A stretch of DNA of 64,000 bases, taken from JBGPLJ01 sp035644395 (GTDB taxonomy: Bacteria > Pseudomonadota > Gammaproteobacteria > Steroidobacterales > Steroidobacteraceae). The notes under the pieces were generated by a model. It did no database searches and had not been told where the DNA came from. It worked only from the letters and a program-made list of their open reading frames with translations. The stretch lies in contig DASQOR010000068.1 of NCBI GenBank assembly GCA_035644395.1, positions 14,749 through 78,748 on the forward strand, read 5' to 3'. A program made the position numbers and the translations under genes. Positions 43,073 through 52,358 of the stretch are shown piece after piece (position 1 is the first letter of the stretch; every line of letters starts with the position of its first letter).

Positions 43073-44152
43073 ATGCACTCCGCTACTGCGTCCGCAAAAC
43101 CGCGCGGCCTTGCGCTCGCCTTCAACCGGCGGCGCGTGCTGCTGGTGCTCGGAGTCTCGATGCTCTTCGGGCTGCTGAACCAGGTCGGCAACACGACCGC
43201 CACGCCGATCGTGGTCGGGCGCACGGTGATGGTGGGCCTTTTCGCGCTTGCGGCCTTCGCGCTTTTCGAGCAGTGGCCGAGGCGCTTGCCCCATTGGCTC
43301 GCGCGCTGGGCTTTGCAGCTGATCGGTGTGGTGCTCTCGGCGCCGTTCTGCGCGTGGCTCGCCTACTTCGTGACAACCGGCGGCAATCCCGACTTCTCGC
43401 ACAACCCGTTGCGGCTCACCGGCTATGCGCAATTGACCTTCGAAGGCGTGCTGTTCGGACCGTGGATTGCCCTCGGCGCCATCGTGCGACAGCGCGAGAC
43501 GTTCGCGCGCGAACAAGCCCTCGCGTTCGAGCTCGAGCGCAGTGAGCTCGAGCGCAACGCGCTCAACGCGCGCTTGCGGCTGCTGCAGGCGCAGGTCGAG
43601 CCGCATTTCCTCTTCAATACGCTCGCGAACGTGCAGGAGCTGGTCGACGCCCGCTCGCCCCAGGCATCCAGCGTGCTGAGGAGCCTCGTCGCCTACCTGC
43701 GCGCGGCGATCCCGCGGCTGCAGGAACCCACCACGACGCTCGGCCAGGAGCTGCAGCTCGTCCGCGCGTATCTCGACCTCATGCACATGCGCATCCCGGA
43801 TCGCCTGCAGTTCGCGCTCGAGATCGACGACGGGGCGACGCCCCTGAGTTGCCCGCCCCTGACCGTGCTGACGCTCGTCGAGAACGCCGTGCGTCACGGC
43901 ATCGATCCGAGCGAAGAAGGCGGACGCATCGACGTCCACGTGACGGTGCGCGAGGGCCGCTGCATCGTGCGTGTCGCCGACACGGGCGTCGGGCTGCGAT
44001 CTGGCGCCAACGGTTCGGGCACCGGCCTTGCGACCCTGCGCGAACGACTGCAGCTTGCCTTCGGTGGCGACGCGCAACTGCGCCTGAGCGAAGTCGAGCC
44101 GCATGGCGTGAGCGCCAAGCTCAATTTTCCGGCGCGGCCGGCGGCCCCATGA
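43073..44152 (+). CDS. LytS-type sensor histidine kinase
   Basis: 359 residues: four hydrophobic segments (about 20-135) without an extracytoplasmic sensor domain, a short coiled-coil (FELERSELERNALNARLRLLQAQ), then the His_kinase domain of the LytS/YehU type with phospho-acceptor H178 in QVEPHFLFNTLANVQ, and an HATPase_c domain with the N box LVENAVRHGI and G boxes DTGVGLRSG and GTGLATLRERL. Membrane bound. It partners the LytTR regulator that overlaps its end by 4 bp. Confidence 0.9.
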   Translation: MHSATASAKPRGLALAFNRRRVLLVLGVSMLFGLLNQVGNTTATPIVVGRTVMVGLFALAAFALFEQWPRRLPHWLARWALQLIGVVLSAPFCAWLAYFVTTGGNPDFSHNPLRLTGYAQLTFEGVLFGPWIALGAIVRQRETFAREQALAFELERSELERNALNARLRLLQAQVEPHFLFNTLANVQELVDARSPQASSVLRSLVAYLRAAIPRLQEPTTTLGQELQLVRAYLDLMHMRIPDRLQFALEIDDGATPLSCPPLTVLTLVENAVRHGIDPSEEGGRIDVHVTVREGRCIVRVADTGVGLRSGANGSGTGLATLRERLQLAFGGDAQLRLSEVEPHGVSAKLNFPARPAAP

Positions 44153-44934
44153 CCGAGAAGCGCCCGACCGCGTTGATCGCCGACGACGAGCCCCTGCTCC
44201 GGGATGCGCTCGAACGGCTGCTCGCCGCCGCCTGGCCGGAACTTCACGTGGTGGCGCAGGCGCGCAATGGTCGCGAGGCCATCGATCTTTTTAACTCGCA
44301 TCGTCCCGACGTCTGTTTTCTCGATGTGCAGATGCCCGGCATGTCCGGCGTCGAGGCCGCACGCCACATCGGCCATCGCGCGCACCTCGTCTTCGTGACC
44401 GCGTTCGATCAGTACGCCGTGCAGGCGTTCGCGCAGGGCGTGCTCGACTACCTGATGAAGCCCGTGGAGCCGGCCCGCCTGGCGGAGACCGTGCAACGAC
44501 TGAAGGAGCGGCTGCGCGCGTCGCAGCCCGCGCTCAACACGGAAGCCCTGCTGCAGCAGCTCGCTGCGCAACTGCAGAAGGGATCCCCATCGGAGACGCT
44601 GCGCTGGATCCGCGCGTCCGTCGGTCAAACCGTGCGCCTCATTGCCGTGGACGACATCGACTTCCTGCGGTCCGAGGAGAAGTACACGCTGATCGCCTGG
44701 CGCGACGACGCAGGCGAGCCGCGCGAAGCGGTCATCCGTACACCGCTCAAGGAACTCACGGCACAGCTCGATGCCACTCGCTTCGCGCAGGTGCATCGCT
44801 CGGTGGTCGTGAACCTGCGATCCGTGGCTCATGTCACGCGTGGACCGAACGAGACCGCCGACATCCACCTGAAAGGGCGCACCGAGGTACTGCCCGTCAG
44901 CCGGAGCTACCTGCACCTGTTTCGTCAGATGTAA
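44149..44934 (+). CDS. LytTR-family response regulator
   Basis: 261 residues. Receiver domain with acidic pocket DDE (IADDEPLL), phosphorylated D59 (CFLDVQMPG), and K104 (YLMKPVEP); a linker; then a LytTR DNA-binding domain (about 155-258) with VDDIDFLRSEEKYTLI, HRSVVVNLRSV and the final LPVSRSYLHLF. It binds direct repeats upstream of targets in known cases; none were identified here. ATGA overlap with the kinase. Target genes unknown; the peptidase and amidohydrolase genes downstream are candidates only by position. Confidence 0.92.
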   Translation: MTEKRPTALIADDEPLLRDALERLLAAAWPELHVVAQARNGREAIDLFNSHRPDVCFLDVQMPGMSGVEAARHIGHRAHLVFVTAFDQYAVQAFAQGVLDYLMKPVEPARLAETVQRLKERLRASQPALNTEALLQQLAAQLQKGSPSETLRWIRASVGQTVRLIAVDDIDFLRSEEKYTLIAWRDDAGEPREAVIRTPLKELTAQLDATRFAQVHRSVVVNLRSVAHVTRGPNETADIHLKGRTEVLPVSRSYLHLFRQM

Positions 44935-44947
44935 GCGGCCGATCCTG

Positions 44948-45298
44948 TCACTGGCCGGGAATCGGCAGGCATTCCATGATTTCGACCGCTTCGCCCGGAA
45001 ATATCGAAAAGTGCGGGTGCTTCTCGAACATCCTGGCAGCCGCTTCGTGGGACTCGGCCTTCACGACCACGTAACCCGCCAGGTTGTTCCGGGTGTCCGA
45101 AATGCCCTGCGCGGCGGCGCGCTTCGTCTTTCCCAGCGGGCCTCCCTGCTCGACGATGGCGGCCTTGTGGGCGATCATCCAGGCTCCCCACGCCTGCATG
45201 CCCTCCGCTTCCAGCTTCTTGCGCTTGCCTTCGTCCATCTTTTCCCACTCCGCCCGGGACAATTGCGTACCGGTGTAAACGGCCAGAAATTTCTTCAT
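44948..45298 (-). CDS. YCII-related domain protein
   Basis: 116 residues of the YCII/DGPF type (ferredoxin-like fold): MKKFLAVYTGTQLSRAEW, LGKTKRAAAQGISDTRNNLAGYVVVKAESHEAAARMF and a C-terminal IMECLPIPG. Enzymatic role unknown for this subgroup. ATG 45298 has GGAG 8 bp upstream. Convergent with the response regulator gene, 13 bp apart. Confidence 0.8.
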   Translation of the reverse strand: MKKFLAVYTGTQLSRAEWEKMDEGKRKKLEAEGMQAWGAWMIAHKAAIVEQGGPLGKTKRAAAQGISDTRNNLAGYVVVKAESHEAAARMFEKHPHFSIFPGEAVEIMECLPIPGQ

Positions 45299-45412
45299 GA
45301 CTTGCTCCAGTTCGGGCGTTGTAAAGGCAAGAATCAGTCGAATCGCCCGCGCAAGCAACCGAGAGTGGAAGGTGCTTAAATGCGCGCACCAAGAATAATA
45401 AGGGGGAACGCC

Positions 45413-47065
45413 ATGAAGCGCCTCAGCCGTCGCACCTTCATCGCCGCGGGTCTCACCGCGAGCGCCGCAACCTTCGCCCGCTGGGACACCCGCCCCGACG
45501 CGATCCTGCATAACGGCAAGATACTCACGATGGGCACGCGGGAGCGAGAAGTTCAGGCGCTCGCACTCGCCGGCAGCCGTGTCCTTGCCATCGGCACGAG
45601 CAAGGAGATGCTCGCGCTCGCAGGGCCGACCGCGCGTCGCGTCGATCTCGGCGGCAAGCGCGTCACGCCGGGTTTCAATGATGCGCATTCACATCCGTGC
45701 GAAAGCGGTTTGGAGCTCGTGACGCAGGTGCCGCTCGAGATGGATTCGCTTGAAGCCATCCTGGCGGCGATTCGCGCGAAGGCGGCCGCGACGCCACCCG
45801 GTGAATGGGTGATCGGCTTCCTGTACGACGACACCAAGACGCCGCGTCCGCTCAATCGCGCCGATCTCGATGCCGTGGCTCCCGCTCATCCGGTGGTCGT
45901 GCAGCACCGGGGCGGCCACACCGCGTTTGTGAATTCGCGCGCGCTCGCCGCCATCAAGGTCGACGAGAACACTCCGGATCCGCCGCACAGCCAGTTCTTC
46001 CGCGACGCCGCCGGACGTCACAATGGACGCGTGGCGGAAGATGCCGTGGGGACGATCCTCGCGCTCGCCATCAAGCCGCCGACCCGTGACGACTACCGCA
46101 AGGGCGCTGCGCTGGTCTCGAAAATGTTCGTGAGCCGCGGGATCACCTCGGCCTGCGAGGCCGACGGACATCCGGAAACCCTGCAGGCGTACCAGGACGC
46201 GCGCGGTGCGGGCGAGCTCCTCGGCCGTTTCTACACGCACATCAACTACGACGATCTCGACAAGATGATCGCTGCCGGTGTGCACACGGGCCTGGGCGAC
46301 GAATGGGTGCGCGTCGGCGCGATCAAGCTCTACAGCGACGGCTCCATCTCCGAACGCACCGCCCTGCTCTCCCAGCCCTACGAAGGCCTTGGCGACTTCA
46401 AGGGTGTCAGCCGCGCGACGCGCGAAGTACTGTACGAGAAGGCGCGCAAGGCCTACCTCGCCGGCTGGCAGGTGGGCATTCACGCGAATGGCGACGTCGC
46501 GATCGATACCGTCCTCAACGTCTACGAACAGCTGCAGCGGGAATTTCCGCGGCGCGATGCGCGCCTGCGCATCGAGCACTGCACGGTCGTCAACGCGGAT
46601 CTCGTCCGGCGAATCAAGGCAGCCGGCGTGATTCCCCTGCCGTTTGCGTGCTACGTGCTCTTCCACGGCGAGAAGATGCACTTCTACGGTGAGGAACGCC
46701 TGAAGCACATGTTCGCCATGCGCGACTTCATCGACGCCGGCATCAAGGTGGCGCCGGGTTCGGATTACACGGCAAGCCCGGCCGACCCGATGCTGTGGCT
46801 GCGCTCGGAGGTCACGCGCACCGATGCCACGGGGCATGTCTGGGGCGCGAACCAGCGCATCTCGGTCGAAGAAGCCATTCGCTGCTCCACGGTGAACGGC
46901 GCCTACGCCACGTTCGAGGAAAACATCAAGGGCACGCTCGAACCAGGCCAGCTCGCGGATCTCGTCGTCTGGGACCAGGACCTGATGACGATCGATCCCG
47001 TGACTTTCACCAGCGTGAAGCCGGAGCGCACGATGATCGGCGGCCGCTGGGTCTACGAGGGCTGA
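45413..47065 (+). CDS. Tat-exported amidohydrolase (YtcJ-like, amidohydrolase_3)
   Basis: 550 residues. A Tat signal is present (SRRTFIAAGLTASAATFA). Metal-dependent amidohydrolase motifs: NDAHSHP (HxH), KLYSDGS (Lys position of the binuclear type), IHANGD, RIEHCTVV, and PGSDYTASPADP. The YtcJ group has broad, poorly known substrates (N-substituted amides, formamides). ATG 45413 has AGGGGGAA 5 bp upstream; an in-frame ATG at 45380 is less likely. Followed after 4 bp by a secreted M20 enzyme, so the two probably form a periplasmic amide-hydrolysis pair. Confidence 0.87.
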   Translation: MKRLSRRTFIAAGLTASAATFARWDTRPDAILHNGKILTMGTREREVQALALAGSRVLAIGTSKEMLALAGPTARRVDLGGKRVTPGFNDAHSHPCESGLELVTQVPLEMDSLEAILAAIRAKAAATPPGEWVIGFLYDDTKTPRPLNRADLDAVAPAHPVVVQHRGGHTAFVNSRALAAIKVDENTPDPPHSQFFRDAAGRHNGRVAEDAVGTILALAIKPPTRDDYRKGAALVSKMFVSRGITSACEADGHPETLQAYQDARGAGELLGRFYTHINYDDLDKMIAAGVHTGLGDEWVRVGAIKLYSDGSISERTALLSQPYEGLGDFKGVSRATREVLYEKARKAYLAGWQVGIHANGDVAIDTVLNVYEQLQREFPRRDARLRIEHCTVVNADLVRRIKAAGVIPLPFACYVLFHGEKMHFYGEERLKHMFAMRDFIDAGIKVAPGSDYTASPADPMLWLRSEVTRTDATGHVWGANQRISVEEAIRCSTVNGAYATFEENIKGTLEPGQLADLVVWDQDLMTIDPVTFTSVKPERTMIGGRWVYEG

Positions 47066-47069
47066 CCCA

Positions 47070-48401
47070 ATGCGCGCCCACTATCTTCGAATGCTCGCTT
47101 CCACCGCCGCAATCCTTCTCACGCTGCCGATTGTCGCGAGCGCGAAGCCGCCGGCGCCCGCGGTGAACGCCGATCGCTTGAATGCGCATCTCGCGGCACT
47201 CTCCCGATTCGGCACGAACCCCGAAGGCGGCGTCAGCCGTGTGGCGTACAGCGACTTTGATGTCGCTGGCCGCGCCTACGTCACCCAGCTGATGAAAGAC
47301 GCCGGGCTCACGGTGCGTGTCGATGCGGCCGGGAACCTCATCGGCCGGCTCGAGGGGCGGAACCCGAAGTTGCCGGCGATCGTGCTCGGTTCGCACACCG
47401 ACTCGGTTCCGAGCGGCGGAAACTACGACGGTGACGTCGGTGTGCTGGGTGCCATCGAAGTTGCCCAGCGCTTGCATGAGGCCGGCGTTGCCCTGCGCCA
47501 TCCCCTCGAGATCGTGAACTTCACCGACGAGGAAGGCAGCATGATCGGCAGCCTCGCAATCGTGGGCCACATCAAGCCGGGCACGCTCGATCAGGTGAGT
47601 CACAGCGGCAAGACAGTCCGCGACGGCGTTCGCGCAGTCGGTGGCGATCCCGAGCAGCTGCCGACGGCCCAGCGCCGCGCTGGCGAACTGGCGGCCTATG
47701 TCGAGCTCCACATCGAACAGGGCGCGATTCTCGAAGAGAGCAAGATCGACATCGGCGTCGTCGAAGGCATCGTCGGCATTCGCCGCTGGGATGTCACCGT
47801 CCACGGCTTCGCGAACCACGCGGGAACCACGCCGATGAACCGGCGCCACGATGCACTCGTGAGCGCCTCCGACTTCGTGCTCGCCGTCAGCCGCGTCGCG
47901 ACGACGCTGCCCGGCCGGCAGGTCGCGACGGTCGGCGTGATCAAGGCGGAACCCGGTGCGCCGAACGTCATTCCCGGCAAGGTAACGATGACGCTCGAGA
48001 TTCGCGATCTCGACGAGGCCAAGATGCAGCAGGTCTTCGACGCGATTCGATCGAAGGCCGGGGAAATCGCAACCGCTCGTGAGACGCCCATCGACCTTGT
48101 CGAAATCCCACTGGGGATCGAACCGGCGCCGACCCATGAAGCCGTCCGGCAAATCGTTGCCACTGCGGCGAAGTCTCTCGGCCTCTCGAGCAAGTTCATG
48201 CCGAGCGGCGCCGCGCATGACGCGCAGCACATGACCTACCTCGCGCCGACTGGCATGATCTTCGTGCCGAGCATCGGCGGCATCAGCCATTCGCCCAAGG
48301 AATATACGGCGCCGGAAGCCGTTGCGAACGGCGCGAACGTGCTGCTTCGAACGGTGCTCGCGATCGACGGCGGCGCGCTCGGCCCCGCGGACGTGCACTG
48401 A
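47070..48401 (+). CDS. secreted M20-family Zn hydrolase, allantoate amidohydrolase / N-carbamoyl-amino-acid hydrolase type
   Basis: 443 residues with a signal peptide (ASTAAILLTLPIVASA), which is unusual because carbamoylases and allantoate amidohydrolases are normally cytoplasmic. Motifs of the hydantoinase/carbamoylase subfamily: AIVLGSHTDSVPSGGNYDGDVGVLG split across residues 104-128, NFTDEEGSMIG, ELHIEQGAILE, HAGTTPMNRRHDAL and PSGAAHDAQHM. The di-zinc ligands are intact. Substrate unknown. ATG 47070, 4 bp after the previous stop. Confidence 0.85.
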   Translation: MRAHYLRMLASTAAILLTLPIVASAKPPAPAVNADRLNAHLAALSRFGTNPEGGVSRVAYSDFDVAGRAYVTQLMKDAGLTVRVDAAGNLIGRLEGRNPKLPAIVLGSHTDSVPSGGNYDGDVGVLGAIEVAQRLHEAGVALRHPLEIVNFTDEEGSMIGSLAIVGHIKPGTLDQVSHSGKTVRDGVRAVGGDPEQLPTAQRRAGELAAYVELHIEQGAILEESKIDIGVVEGIVGIRRWDVTVHGFANHAGTTPMNRRHDALVSASDFVLAVSRVATTLPGRQVATVGVIKAEPGAPNVIPGKVTMTLEIRDLDEAKMQQVFDAIRSKAGEIATARETPIDLVEIPLGIEPAPTHEAVRQIVATAAKSLGLSSKFMPSGAAHDAQHMTYLAPTGMIFVPSIGGISHSPKEYTAPEAVANGANVLLRTVLAIDGGALGPADVH

Positions 48402-48431
48402 TCGGCGACCGCTGCGCGGACAAGACCCGAT

Positions 48432-49853
48432 CTACTTCCGGTCCGCGTAGACCTTGACCAGCCGATAGAGAAACTCGCGCCCTTCGAGGAGCGACTGCAC
48501 GCCGACATACTCGTTGAGACCGTGAATGTGGCCGAGGTCGGGACCGACGAACACCGGCTCGACGCCGTAGGTCGGAATGCCGACCGCGTTCGTGAACTCG
48601 CCGTCGGTACCGCCGGCCTGCAGGATCGGCAGCACCGGCACGCCCGGCCAGAACTCTTCCGTGAGCTTTTCGATCGGCGCGAGAATCGCGGGCGTCAGCG
48701 GTGGCGATTTAGACGTCGGGCCCCGGGCTTCGAGCGTCGTGACTTTCACTTGCGGGTCCGCGACCAGCTCCTCGAGCTTCGCGCGCACCGTGGCGGTCGA
48801 AGTACCCGGGAATATCCGGCAGTTCACATTCGCACGCGCCCGTTGCGGCAGAGCATTGGTAGCGTGGCCGGCGTCGAGCATCGTCGCGACGCAGGTCGTG
48901 CGCAGCGTTGCATTCCAGCTCGGGTCCTTGTTCGCGACGAGCGCGAGCGCTTGCACATCGGCGGCGTCCTTCAGGAACGCGGTCATCGCGTTCGCAACGT
49001 CCGTCTCGCCCTTCCCCGCCTTGATCCTGGCCATGCCGGTGAAGTACGCGCGATTGGCGTCGTTGAACTCGAACGGAAATTCGTACGCGCCGATCTTGAG
49101 CAGCGCCGCCGACAGGCGATAGATCGCATTGTCCCTCACGGGCCGCGAGCTGTGGCCGCCCGGGTTCGTCACCTCCAGCCGGTAGTTCTGCGGAAACTTC
49201 TCGCCCGCCTCCACGTTGTGCGAGACCCGGTTGCCATGCGCGTCGAGCTCGCCCCACGCGCCTTCATTGAGTGCGAACCCGGCGTCGATGAGCTCGCGCT
49301 GGTTCTCGGTCAGCCATTTCGCGAGGTTGAACGGAGCGCCCTCCTCGCCGCAGGTCAACGCCACTTTCAGCGTGCGGCGCGGCCGGTAGTTCTCCGTGTG
49401 ATACCGGATCAGGAGATCCGTCCAGATGGCCGCTTCCGCCTTGTCATCCATCGCGCCACGCGCGTAGAACGAACCGTTCTCCTCGACCAGCGTAAAGGGG
49501 TCTCGCGTCCAGTCTTCCCGCTTCGCCTCGACGACGTCGATATGCGCGAGGAGCAGGATCGCCTTCTGCTTCGGGTCCCGGCCCGGGTAGATCGCGACGA
49601 GTCCGCCTTCCTTTTCATGGCCCGGCGGAACGATCAGATGCAGGTCGGACTTCGGCAGGCCCGCCGCTTTCAACCGCGCCGCCATGCGCTCGGCGGCCTG
49701 CGTGCAGTTCCCGTTCGACAACTGCGTGTTCGTCTCGACGAGTTCCTTGTACAACTCGCGAAAGCGCTGCACGCCCGCCGGCGTGTCCTGCGGCGCGGCG
49801 GCCGTCACGGAAAACGTGATCAATGCGGCCGCAAGGCCAAGGAAATATTTCAT
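48432..49853 (-). CDS. secreted M20-family metallopeptidase
   Basis: 473 residues with signal peptide (YFLGLAAALITFSVTAAA). Metal sites: LLLAHIDVVEAKREDW (His and following Asp), YARGAMDDKAEAAIW, LTCGEEGAPFN and the late GGTDGEFTN and HIHGLNEYV. It belongs to the large ArgE/DapE/carboxypeptidase group (M20A type), with the dimerisation domain in between (NPGGHSSRP). Probably a periplasmic dipeptidase or carboxypeptidase. ATG 49853 has GGAG 6 bp upstream; the longer frame to 50063 overlaps the next gene and is rejected. Confidence 0.87.
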   Translation of the reverse strand: MKYFLGLAAALITFSVTAAAPQDTPAGVQRFRELYKELVETNTQLSNGNCTQAAERMAARLKAAGLPKSDLHLIVPPGHEKEGGLVAIYPGRDPKQKAILLLAHIDVVEAKREDWTRDPFTLVEENGSFYARGAMDDKAEAAIWTDLLIRYHTENYRPRRTLKVALTCGEEGAPFNLAKWLTENQRELIDAGFALNEGAWGELDAHGNRVSHNVEAGEKFPQNYRLEVTNPGGHSSRPVRDNAIYRLSAALLKIGAYEFPFEFNDANRAYFTGMARIKAGKGETDVANAMTAFLKDAADVQALALVANKDPSWNATLRTTCVATMLDAGHATNALPQRARANVNCRIFPGTSTATVRAKLEELVADPQVKVTTLEARGPTSKSPPLTPAILAPIEKLTEEFWPGVPVLPILQAGGTDGEFTNAVGIPTYGVEPVFVGPDLGHIHGLNEYVGVQSLLEGREFLYRLVKVYADRK

Positions 49854-49929
49854 GGAGAGCTCCGCAGCTTGAGTGCGGAGAATTAGACGACCCCCGGCGC
49901 CTTTGCGCAAGGCGCCGCAGCGGGTTGCC

Positions 49930-50870
49930 TCAGTCGATCGGCCACCCCATCGATTTCGGCAACGTCGTCTCGACCTGCAGTTCGCGCTTCTGCGGAATTG
50001 CATCGACGACGCGCCACCACGGCTCAACGCGCTTGCCACGGCCCGGCTCGACCGGTTCGCCAAGCCGCGGCATGACGAGCTGTACGCCCGCGCCGTGCTT
50101 CACCAGGTACTCCACGGGTTGATCCCAGGCATGCAGCGCGAGATTGAACGTGCCCCAGTGGATCGGCAGGAACGGAGCGTTGCCGAGCAGCTGCAGTGCC
50201 TTCAGGGCATTCTCCGGACCGAGATGGATGTCGCCCCAGGAGGGATGAAAGGCGCCGACTTCCAGCATCACCAGGTCGAAAGGCCCGAGCCGTTCGCGGA
50301 TGGATTGATACTCCGTCGTAAGCCCCGTGTCGCCGCTGAAGAAGACGACGTGACGCGGCGAGCGGATCACGAACGACGACCAGAGCGTCGCATTGCGATC
50401 CTTCAATCCCCGCCCGGAGAAATGCTGCGACGGGGCGGCCGTCAGCGTGAGATTGCCGACGCTGTGCGACGCCCACCAGTCGAGTTCGGTGATGCGCTCG
50501 GGCCGCACGCCCCAGGCCTCGAGGTGCGCGCCGACACCCAGCGACGTCACGAACGGCACGTCGCGCTTGCGCAGCTCGCGAATGGTCGGATAGTCGAGGT
50601 GATCGTAGTGATCGTGCGAGACGATCTGCCGTCGATTTCCACCATCACGGTCGAGTGACCGAGCCAAGTCGCACGCAATCCACTGCCCGGCACTTTCGTC
50701 CATGCATCAAGCGGATTCATCGACGGCAACGGCGCGAGCGGCACTCGCCGTTCGCCGCCGCAAAGAAAGTCGCTGAGCTTCGGCATCGGGATTGACGGAT
50801 CGCGCAATCCCGTCTGAATCGGATGCGCATTGCGGAACCCGCTGCCCGCCCACAGGGGCGAAGCTTTCAT
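49930..50870 (-). pseudogene. metallo-beta-lactamase-fold (NAPE-PLD/UlaG-like) hydrolase, broken by deletion and frameshift
   Basis: The 5' part starts MKASPLWAGSGFRNAHPIQ and runs to ATWLGHSTVMVEIDGR; the 3' part continues in another frame with IVSHDHYDHLDYPTI, through FFSGDTGL and HWGTFNLALHAWDQP to the end. Both halves belong to one family. Intact members have about 40 residues between the EIDG strand and the SHDHYDH motif (with an LTDPVW segment). Here EIDGR joins QIVSHDHYDH directly near 50625-50632, with a change of frame. So there is an internal deletion whose length is not a multiple of three. The zinc motif HxHxDH is intact, but no single product can be made. A real deletion or an assembly error could explain this. 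Confidence 0.78.
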
Positions 50871-50895
50871 GCGTTCGAGACGTGCGCCGCCGGGT

Positions 50896-52266
50896 CTACT
50901 GCCAAGCACCTTCATCGTCGCACTTTGCGGCGTACACGCGCGGCGGGCAATCCCTCGAAGGAGGCAGTGCTCGCGACGTTTCCGCAGAAACGTGCCGCCG
51001 CCTGCCGAGCAGCCATTTGATGGCCGTCGAATAGTCCATGCGCTCGCCCGTCCAGCGCGTGGCGGCCGTGTGCGAGTCGATCATCAGCCCCAATTCCTCG
51101 TTCTGCGCCACAAGCCTCGTCCAATCCGATGGCGACGGAGCAGGCGCTTCGAGGCATTCGCCATTCGGTTGAGTGAAGCGCACCGCGCCGTCATCGAGCA
51201 GCACGACCTGCACGCTGCCCTCATGCACCCGCCGGTGATGGAAGCGGCACAACGTCACCAGGTTTGAAAGCTTCGTCTCGCCGCCATCAGCCCAGTGCCG
51301 GATGTGATGGCCATCGACATAGCGCTTGTTGGGACAGCCCGGGAAGCGGCAACCGGCATCCCGCGCCTTGAGCGCTCGCTTGATGGCGGGCGGTATCGCG
51401 CGGGTCTTGCGTCCGACGCTAAGTGGCTGTTGATGCTCGTCTTCAATCAGGACAATGACGCTGCCATCGCAGGCCAGGCGCCGAGCCGTTTCCGCGGCAA
51501 GTGCTGGACCCTCCTCGAGGCTGCAGCGACCCGAACTTCGCTCGCGAAGGGTGCGCTCATCGACGTGCACGACGATCTCTGCACCGGCCCCGCCTTCTCC
51601 GCTCAGAAAGCTTTGCGCCACGATCGCAACCGCATCGGCCCGGCGGGCGGCGAAGGTCGATCGGTGATCCGGCGTTTCCGCGGAAACGTGCTCGCGGTCG
51701 AGCTGCTCCTGTGCGGTCTCGATCGCCTTCACGAGCATCGCGCCCACGCTGGCCGGCAAGCGGCCCTTCACAACGAGCGAGCCGTCGTAGTCGTACCAGT
51801 ACGTCAACGCCCGATTGGCGTGCTGCTGCTGTTCGCGAGAAAGCTCTTCGCGCTCGGTCTCTCGGCGGTAGTACTTGACGAGCTTCTCCGTGTGCTGCGC
51901 GGTGCCGTGACGCGCGATCATCAGGAAGTACTCCTCCGTGGCGGTGCAGGCCGCGCGCGTGATGGCGCGCACCTTCGAATAGCTGATTTCGCCCCGCGCC
52001 ATCGCGGCGGAGATCAGCGGCAGCTGCTCGAGTGCATGCGCGGTGCGTACCTGCTCACGCGCGGCGCCGAGATTGATGCCGCACTTCCAGTTGAGCCAGT
52101 GCGCGCAGGACTGCGACCCGCTCCAGCCGCCGCCGCGGTCGTACTCGGCGATCAGCGAAAGGAAGCGATAGGTGGCTGCATTCAGGTGGCCGGCCAGTTC
52201 CGTGATCTGCGCTTCGAGCGCGCGATTCACTTCATACGAGGAAAGTGGGGCGATATTTCCGTCCAT
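50896..52266 (-). CDS. DUF222 / HNH-nuclease domain protein (13E12-repeat type)
   Basis: 456 residues. DUF222 region in the N-terminal half (NAATYRFLSLIAEYDRGGGWSG, SCAHWLNWKCGINLGAAREQV, ISYSKVRAITR). C-terminal HNH motif: RDAGCRFPGCPN, YVDGHHIRHWADGGET, LSNLVTLCRFHHRRVHE, with the zinc/metal His residues and Cys pair intact. These are multi-copy genes of unknown function in many bacteria and often spread as selfish elements. Two in-frame copies of a short palindrome encode HVSAET. ATG 52266 with GGAG 7 bp upstream is used; the frame runs on to 52341 but the extension looks non-coding. Confidence 0.87.
   Translation of the reverse strand: MDGNIAPLSSYEVNRALEAQITELAGHLNAATYRFLSLIAEYDRGGGWSGSQSCAHWLNWKCGINLGAAREQVRTAHALEQLPLISAAMARGEISYSKVRAITRAACTATEEYFLMIARHGTAQHTEKLVKYYRRETEREELSREQQQHANRALTYWYDYDGSLVVKGRLPASVGAMLVKAIETAQEQLDREHVSAETPDHRSTFAARRADAVAIVAQSFLSGEGGAGAEIVVHVDERTLRERSSGRCSLEEGPALAAETARRLACDGSVIVLIEDEHQQPLSVGRKTRAIPPAIKRALKARDAGCRFPGCPNKRYVDGHHIRHWADGGETKLSNLVTLCRFHHRRVHEGSVQVVLLDDGAVRFTQPNGECLEAPAPSPSDWTRLVAQNEELGLMIDSHTAATRWTGERMDYSTAIKWLLGRRRHVSAETSRALPPSRDCPPRVYAAKCDDEGAWQ
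50976..50993. repeat. palindrome copy A inside the HNH gene
   Basis: Arms ACGTTTC and GAAACGT around CGCA; on the minus strand it encodes HVSAET near the C-terminus of the HNH protein, before the tail SRALPPS. Confidence 0.6.
51673..51688. repeat. palindrome copy B inside the HNH gene
   Basis: Perfect 16-bp palindrome CGTTTCCGCGGAAACG; on the minus strand it encodes HVSAET followed by PDH. A decayed third version (51487-51502, encoding LAAETA) lies between copies A and B. Confidence 0.65.
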
Positions 52267-52358
52267 GAGTCGCTCCGGAAAGTCGAGGGGGAGTGAGTGT
52301 GATTTTACTCCTCCGCGTCGCGCATTCACTGCGATAATCAATGCGCGTGCGAGGATTT

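Noticed and set aside
44935..44975. Terminator hairpin between response regulator and YCII genes (GCCGAT...ATCGGC)
   Set aside because: Short arms, no T-run and it runs into the YCII coding region; too weak to list.
50976..51688. CRISPR array in the HNH gene
   Set aside because: The repeats are too few, short, irregularly spaced and lie within a coding frame; no cas genes are present.
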